Translations under genes and position numbers: made by a program
Part shown: piece after piece, positions 42,889 through 47,569 of the stretch
How positions within the stretch are numbered: the first letter of the stretch is position 1
Layout of the letters: each line of letters begins with the position of its first letter
IMG/VR virus record: IMGVR_UViG_3300032229_000133
Coordinates: 1 to 47,569 of that record
Length of the DNA stretch: 47,569 nucleotides
Source: a virus
Strand: one strand, 5' to 3'
Notes under the pieces: generated by a model
What the model saw: the letters and a program-made list of their open reading frames with translations, nothing else
Database searches by the model: none
Told to the model about the DNA's origin: nothing

Positions 42889-44631
42889 TTAATATTCAGG
42901 AATTTCTAAAGCTGCTGTAAGTGTAAAACCTACGTAAACATCACTTATGTTTGCAGCTAATGGAGAATTAGCTCTAGTATTTACCATACCAAGCTGTTCT
43001 GTTAGATTAGCTGATTCAATAGAAGCAATGGTACTATTATCAATTACCATCAAAGTATCATAAAGATATGTTCTATTAGGTTTATTACCAGAACTAATTA
43101 CACAGGTTCCGTTTAAATCTAAAGTGTTTTTGTTATAAAGTCTAGTATTTACAAACTGCAGTTTACCATTGTCACCACCGTGGGTTATATTCCAAACAGC
43201 CGGCCTGTCAACAACAGTATTACTTGCACCTAGACCTTGTGTAACCAAAGCAGCATCTTTAACAACAATAGAATGCCATCCATTACCATTACCTAGTTTC
43301 ACACAAGAACTTATACATTCAATGTTAGAAGACATATCACCTTGAAATATGATAGTTCCATAATGTGGTGTTGCACCCAAACCTCTATTACAAACAGCAA
43401 GACAGGAATTACCTTCTAATTTTCCATTAATGTAAACATTATTGCCCCCATCTATCCAAACGCAAGAAGAGATTATATCATCGCCTGTTTCTGTCATAGT
43501 TGGGTTAGTCTGTCTTATAACAGAGCTATTAACAATAATCTTATACCCGTCATTAGCTTGAAGACTTAATACACCGTCTAGATAAACACATGCTCTTGTA
43601 GTCTGGGAACCATTGTTTTCTATAATAGGGCAGTTTAAAATAATATTTCCTATCATAGGTGTAGTTGCACTAAATCCTCCAAATCTTACAATAAATCTTT
43701 GTGCTCCTGATATAATGTTGTTAATATTAATCATAGCATCAATGTTGTTAGAATTATCAATTCTAACCAAATGGGTATTTCCGGTACTTGTAGAAGTGAT
43801 TTCATTTCCTTCAACCAATACTTTTAAAGATGGTGAAGAAATATCTTTGACATAAATAGCTTGATTAGCATTACCCATAATCTTATCAAACTGAAAGAAG
43901 ATGTTATGAGTCGCTCCAGTACTGTTTATATTCAATGGAACTGATGTACCATTTAAAACATTAAATACAGCATACCCGTAAAATCTTAGATTTAATGAAG
44001 TATTTATTGTAAACCCACTATTTGTAAAAGATACCCCTGGTTTGCAATAAATATTTACATCACTTTTCGTAAGAAACACTTGTCCTATATTATAGTTACC
44101 TGCATTTAACACAACTGTGTCTCCGGGTACAGCAGCTGCATATGCTGCAGCAAATGTACTAAATGGTCTTACAAGACTGTATTTTTGAGCAGTTGCGTCA
44201 GTACCTAGTGAATCAACATACACTGTATAATTTTCACTTACAACAGCCTCAATTTCAACTTGACCTGCAGAAATATTACTGATTAAAGTACCATGACTAG
44301 CAATAATATCAAGTACAGTTTGACTAAGGTTGTTGATTGAATTTGTTTGGAGCAATACACCTCCACCTGCAGGACAATTACAACTGTTTGTATTACTGCA
44401 TTCTGGATTTGTGATCATTAATACCAACTGTTGAATAATGTGCTCAAGTGAAACACCTGCTGGTAAATTAGCATCTAAAATTCCATTAGTAATAAAAACA
44501 CAAGCTGCGTTTACATACTCACTGCATCTCTGTTTACATTCCGGCAAACAAGTATTTGTAACAGGAGTGGTATATGCACTGTCAGCACATCCACATCTAG
44601 TATTACTATTTCCACATTTATTACAATTCAT
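42889..44631 (-). CDS. Tail spike/fibre with Cys-rich N-terminus and beta-helix body
   Basis: 580 residues. The N-terminal 45 residues contain eight Cys (3, 6, 13, 15, 28, 32, 36, 44) in CxxC and CxC spacing; I associate such a start with tail-attachment ends of crAss-like appendage proteins. A helical linker follows, and from about residue 135 the chain enters a right-handed beta-helix. SLGTDATAQKYSLVRPFSTF and then AAAVPGDTVVLNAGNY is the classic entry of pectate-lyase-like spikes, followed by many short strands with Asn and Ser turns to the C-terminus. No catalytic residues of a named depolymerase can be assigned. It is probably the receptor-binding protein or a main fibre. Gene order (497-residue tail protein upstream, Fn3 protein downstream) supports this. 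Confidence 0.82.
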   Translation of the reverse strand: MNCNKCGNSNTRCGCADSAYTTPVTNTCLPECKQRCSEYVNAACVFITNGILDANLPAGVSLEHIIQQLVLMITNPECSNTNSCNCPAGGGVLLQTNSINNLSQTVLDIIASHGTLISNISAGQVEIEAVVSENYTVYVDSLGTDATAQKYSLVRPFSTFAAAYAAAVPGDTVVLNAGNYNIGQVFLTKSDVNIYCKPGVSFTNSGFTINTSLNLRFYGYAVFNVLNGTSVPLNINSTGATHNIFFQFDKIMGNANQAIYVKDISSPSLKVLVEGNEITSTSTGNTHLVRIDNSNNIDAMININNIISGAQRFIVRFGGFSATTPMIGNIILNCPIIENNGSQTTRACVYLDGVLSLQANDGYKIIVNSSVIRQTNPTMTETGDDIISSCVWIDGGNNVYINGKLEGNSCLAVCNRGLGATPHYGTIIFQGDMSSNIECISSCVKLGNGNGWHSIVVKDAALVTQGLGASNTVVDRPAVWNITHGGDNGKLQFVNTRLYNKNTLDLNGTCVISSGNKPNRTYLYDTLMVIDNSTIASIESANLTEQLGMVNTRANSPLAANISDVYVGFTLTAALEIPEY

Positions 44632-44642
44632 ATTTTTTTATA

Positions 44643-46136
44643 TTATTGGCAGGTAACGAGACTTGTTTCACAATCAATAGAACGACCATTTTGTGTAGAT
44701 GTAATTGTTGCTCTATAAACTGTACCTGATGCTAAACCTACAAAAGCTACTGATGTAGTGCCTCCGCCTGAAGTTGTAATGCTAGCACTATCCACAAACA
44801 CATTAGCTGATGTATATAAATTAACAGTATACTGAGTAACAGCACTATTTAAATTCCACTGAACATTCATTTCGCCAACATTTGGAGAAGTAAAAAGCCA
44901 CCCTAGGTAAGTGCACCAGTTATTATTATAAAATGCTAAAGAACGTGTACTATTACAAGTTAACGTACCATCTGTAAGACACAAAGAAATATCTACTTCA
45001 TAATATACAGAATCTTGAGTCACTGTTCCTGCCGTACTCACATCTAAAGCAATATTACCACCTGAAGTTATTTCTGAAAGAACATCTTGATTGGTGAATG
45101 TAAAAGATGCACCAAAAGCATCTCTAACCACAATGTTAGTTCCTGTTGCTGCGCCACAATAATCAAATGCTGCTGGAACAGAACCTGTAAAGAACAAATC
45201 AATGTACTTAACTGCACGTATACCATTTCCGGTAAGAGACCAGATTATGTCATCACATGTTACTGCACAACATGCCAATAGATCTGCCTGTAAAGTTGAA
45301 ACAGTAGAGGTAAGATTTTGAATTGCCAATCTTTGATCACAAATGATCAACCACAAATCTTGAACATTCTGTGCTAGATTCAGTGGTGAATTAATCCAAC
45401 CGGGTAAACCTGCATATGTTCCTACTGATCCTAAAGTAGCATCAGCACCTGAAATACACTGATAAGATAGAGTTGTATTGATATCTACTGGTGTTCCGGT
45501 AGCTGTCCGTAAACTGCAAAAAGCAGTTTCAAAATCAGTCAAATAAACCTGAATTGTTTTAGTAGTATTGTTACCTATACAACCGGGTGTTGTGATGTTA
45601 ACACTAGCCGGTGAACTACTGCAACAGTTATTTTCTATAAAAGTTACTCTAGTGTCTAGATCTTCTATAGAAGCTGTATTAGCAGCAATTTGTGTAAGTA
45701 TTGTACATATTTCATTTCCAATTTTTACAACATAATCTTTCAAAGACAACGTGGTAACAAGATTCCCTAAGAAGTCATCTGTTTGAAAACAAGGCGCTAT
45801 AGTAACAATACAATTATCTGGACAACCCCCTTGCTGTACAGGATCTACAGTTACATTCTCTAGCTCACAGATTTTATTTAAAATAAACTGCAAAAGCTCT
45901 TGAATGTCATTTACTGTAGGGCACAATGGATTAAAGCAAGAAAGGTCTAAAAGACTCATATCCAATTGATTAACAATTAGACAGAGACGTTCTGCCATTT
46001 TAGCTACAACATCACTTACTGAATCACCTTTGCATAGATTGATACACGGAATATCAGGACCCTGCCAGATCACACAGTTAGATGAAATAGGATTACATCC
46101 TGCTTGATTATCATTTGATTTTATTGGAAGTGCCAT
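44643..46136 (-). CDS. crAss-like tail protein with C-terminal Fn3-like domain (497 aa)
   Basis: The N-terminus (SNCVIWQGPDIPCINLCKGD, then SVSDVVAKMAERLC) is a conserved start in crAss-like tail-appendage proteins. It is followed by a Cys-rich, partly coiled-coil region (ASIEDLDTRVTFIENNCCSS, near residues 160-180). The last 90 or so residues (MNVQWNLNSAVTQYTVNLYT to VYRATITSTQNG) look like a fibronectin type III fold. There is no membrane segment or signal peptide. A 57-bp gap separates it from the upstream gene, and its stop lies 11 bp before the spike start. It probably connects the tail to the spike or fibre. More than 20 Cys residues make it unusual for a phage protein made in the cytoplasm. 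Confidence 0.78.
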   Translation of the reverse strand: MALPIKSNDNQAGCNPISSNCVIWQGPDIPCINLCKGDSVSDVVAKMAERLCLIVNQLDMSLLDLSCFNPLCPTVNDIQELLQFILNKICELENVTVDPVQQGGCPDNCIVTIAPCFQTDDFLGNLVTTLSLKDYVVKIGNEICTILTQIAANTASIEDLDTRVTFIENNCCSSSPASVNITTPGCIGNNTTKTIQVYLTDFETAFCSLRTATGTPVDINTTLSYQCISGADATLGSVGTYAGLPGWINSPLNLAQNVQDLWLIICDQRLAIQNLTSTVSTLQADLLACCAVTCDDIIWSLTGNGIRAVKYIDLFFTGSVPAAFDYCGAATGTNIVVRDAFGASFTFTNQDVLSEITSGGNIALDVSTAGTVTQDSVYYEVDISLCLTDGTLTCNSTRSLAFYNNNWCTYLGWLFTSPNVGEMNVQWNLNSAVTQYTVNLYTSANVFVDSASITTSGGGTTSVAFVGLASGTVYRATITSTQNGRSIDCETSLVTCQ

Positions 46137-46193
46137 ATCTATAATTTACTTAAATTTTATTCATTTTCAAAACATACTGCCAAGTTTCTTGAA

Positions 46194-47060
46194 TTAAGGT
46201 TCTGGACAGGGTTCTGGACAAACTATATCAACAGGAGGAGTACAAAAACCGGTTGGATTAATCTTATTATATCTAGACAATTCATGTTTTAACCAAATTT
46301 TATCTAAATCTAAATACTCACAACAATCTTTAATCCCATAATACATGCTTGTATATAACCTATAGTAACTCTGGGCAAAACTAATTGTATCTTTAATTTC
46401 ACATTCAGTATCAGTTACTCTATAAAAAATCTTAACTGGTTTTTGAATAGACTTAGGAATCTCACAACAAGTAGGATCATCCGGTGGTGGTGTACAACAT
46501 TCGCAATCTTTAAAAGCATTGGTTACTGTGTAATAGTCACAAGGACAAAAACCTACTCCTGAATATGGACCTAAAACCTGATAACAATTGCCAGGGTATT
46601 CTGATATGTTTACAACAGATCCTACATAAAGTGCTAGATCTGAAGAAGTTATCAATACAGTATCTGGAGATTGTACAATTTCATCAAGAGGCAACTCATC
46701 ATTAAAAACACTTGGATCAGCTGAGCAATTCAGTAATACAAATGCATTTGATACAGGACAATCTTCTAAATCCGTTGGTGTTACATACTCTAAAGGTAAA
46801 GTAAAATATACACCGGATGTGTATGTGCTAGACATACATTCAATACAGTCTACTCCAGGAGAAACATCATTTGAAAAACAAATGTCAACAACAGTATAGT
46901 AAATATCCGGGAAGTTAGCTGGATCTGTTATTTGAACTACAGTTCCCAGCAATGCTGACCAAAATGGTTCAGTTGCCGTATCTTCTGATGCTGTACTTCT
47001 AGTGTAAGCAAATTCTTGAGTACTACAACTTTGAAGAATTATACAATTTTTAGTTGCCAT
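46194..47060 (-). CDS. Cys-rich tail-associated repeat protein (288 aa)
   Basis: Function unknown. It contains repeated units of roughly 80-90 residues in which beta strands end in a Cys cluster: YYTVVDICFSN...DCIECMSS, VLLNCSADPS...CYQVLG, YYTVTNAFKDCECCTPPPDD. The same unit (DITVDTVYPDCECC) closes the upstream protein, so the two genes appear to share a repeat domain. The C-terminal 80 residues are helical (FAQSYYRLYTSMYYGIKDCC) and may anchor the protein. It ends in a Pro/Cys-rich tail (CPEPCPEP). Its ATG overlaps the upstream stop (TAATG). Probably a tail or fibre component, by position next to the spike genes. Confidence 0.72.
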   Translation of the reverse strand: MATKNCIILQSCSTQEFAYTRSTASEDTATEPFWSALLGTVVQITDPANFPDIYYTVVDICFSNDVSPGVDCIECMSSTYTSGVYFTLPLEYVTPTDLEDCPVSNAFVLLNCSADPSVFNDELPLDEIVQSPDTVLITSSDLALYVGSVVNISEYPGNCYQVLGPYSGVGFCPCDYYTVTNAFKDCECCTPPPDDPTCCEIPKSIQKPVKIFYRVTDTECEIKDTISFAQSYYRLYTSMYYGIKDCCEYLDLDKIWLKHELSRYNKINPTGFCTPPVDIVCPEPCPEP

Positions 47061-47569
47061 TATGTGCAGGATTTAGTTATACAACACTCACAATCTGGAT
47101 ATACTGTATCTACAGTTATATCATATATAACAGTAGCACATGACTCTACTGAAAAAGAAACGATATTTACCCAATAAGATGTGTACGGACAATCTACATC
47201 TGCACCAGAATACCCTACAAGAGTAGATGTGGTTTGGTTATTTAGCTCCCATCTGCTAGTTGTATCATTCCAATTTAACAAATAAGTGTTACCACCATTT
47301 GTAAAAGCGTATTGATTACGGTTATTTAAAAGAATACCTGTAGCCTGAATAGTAGTTGTAAATGGACCGGCACCTAAATTACCTGATATTTTTATACATT
47401 CACATGTAGGAAGACCTACAGAAAAACATATTCCTGGATATCCTACAATACTTATTGTTTTATTTAATACAGCCTGAAGATCGGAATCAGAGATAATAAA
47501 ATTACTGTCATTAAAACAGTTGTTTAATTGATATTTAGGTGGGTCACATTCTACACAAGACCCAAAAGA
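47060..47569 (-). CDS. Cys-rich tail-associated repeat protein, C-terminal part (truncated by window edge)
   Basis: The - strand frame is open from the right edge of the window (base 47569) to TAA at 47062-47060, giving 169 residues with the start outside the window. An internal TTG at 47281 could be mistaken for a start, but the same frame continues upstream with coding-like sequence (GILLNNRNQYAFTNGGNTYL). It contains repeated beta units with CVECDPP, GLPTCECIK and YPDCECC clusters, the same type as in the next protein. The pattern suggests a longer multi-repeat protein in the tail-appendage unit. Function unknown. Confidence 0.7.
   Translation of the reverse strand, partial: SFGSCVECDPPKYQLNNCFNDSNFIISDSDLQAVLNKTISIVGYPGICFSVGLPTCECIKISGNLGAGPFTTTIQATGILLNNRNQYAFTNGGNTYLLNWNDTTSRWELNNQTTSTLVGYSGADVDCPYTSYWVNIVSFSVESCATVIYDITVDTVYPDCECCITKSCT

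Noticed and set aside
46137-46193. Promoter-like TATGTTTTG between the 288- and 497-residue genes
   Set aside because: It has one base too many to fit TAnnTTTG and no -33 box at the right distance. The short CAAG-AAA-CTTG repeat beside it is too weak to call a terminator.
47060-47281. Separate 73-residue gene starting at TTG
   Set aside because: The same frame stays open to the window edge with coding-like sequence, so this is the end of a longer truncated gene.

Overview
This window looks like about half of a crAss-like (Crassvirales) podophage genome, and a Bacteroidota host is therefore likely. The evidence is a very AT-rich sequence, almost no non-coding space, and two converging gene blocks. 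It also has three consecutive giant virion genes, one of which carries the phage RNA polymerase motif DFDID, followed by the tail genes typical of this order. Genes visibly end in TAA, TGA and TAG (TAG only once), so I see no sign of stop-codon reassignment. No tRNA, integrase, insertion sequence or CRISPR array was recognised. Family names come from reading protein motifs and from memory of the families; no database search was run.

Region 1 (2-4721, + strand) is the end of the replication and nucleotide-metabolism block. It contains the C-terminus of a PD-(D/E)XK nuclease, two unknown proteins, a terminator, a compact family B DNA polymerase with proofreading motifs and a C-terminal QLTMF clamp-binding-like tail, a small helical protein, a MazG-like pyrophosphohydrolase and a 97-residue unknown protein. 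Last comes a small protein that resembles the Acb2/Tad1 family of cyclic-nucleotide sponges (anti-CBASS/anti-Thoeris). A strong hairpin at 4696-4715 closes the block and lies 7 bp from the end of the converging one.

Region 2 (4723-29185, - strand) encodes likely virion cargo. In transcription order these are a 1054-residue protein, a 1874-residue protein with an embedded PD-(D/E)XK nuclease domain, a 3305-residue RNA polymerase with a zincin-like HExxH motif, a 1865-residue protein with another HExxH motif and a C-terminal membrane segment, and a 47-residue very basic protein. By analogy with phi14:2 and other crAss-like phages, these are probably packaged and injected, with the polymerase transcribing early genes.

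Region 3 (29246-42447, - strand) holds three glycine-doublet-rich proteins, a 1676-residue tail protein (stabilisation/muzzle type), two ring/tail-tube-like proteins separated by a GIY-YIG homing endonuclease, and a conserved 196-residue protein. Most junctions overlap or nearly touch (ATGA, TAATG, TGATG, TAATTATG), suggesting coupled translation.

Region 4 (42496-47569, - strand) encodes tail appendages: two Cys-rich repeat proteins (one cut by the window edge), a 497-residue tail protein, a beta-helix spike and a lone fibronectin type III protein. A terminator at 42496-42521 separates this unit from region 3. Capsid, portal and terminase genes are not in the window and probably lie beyond the right edge.
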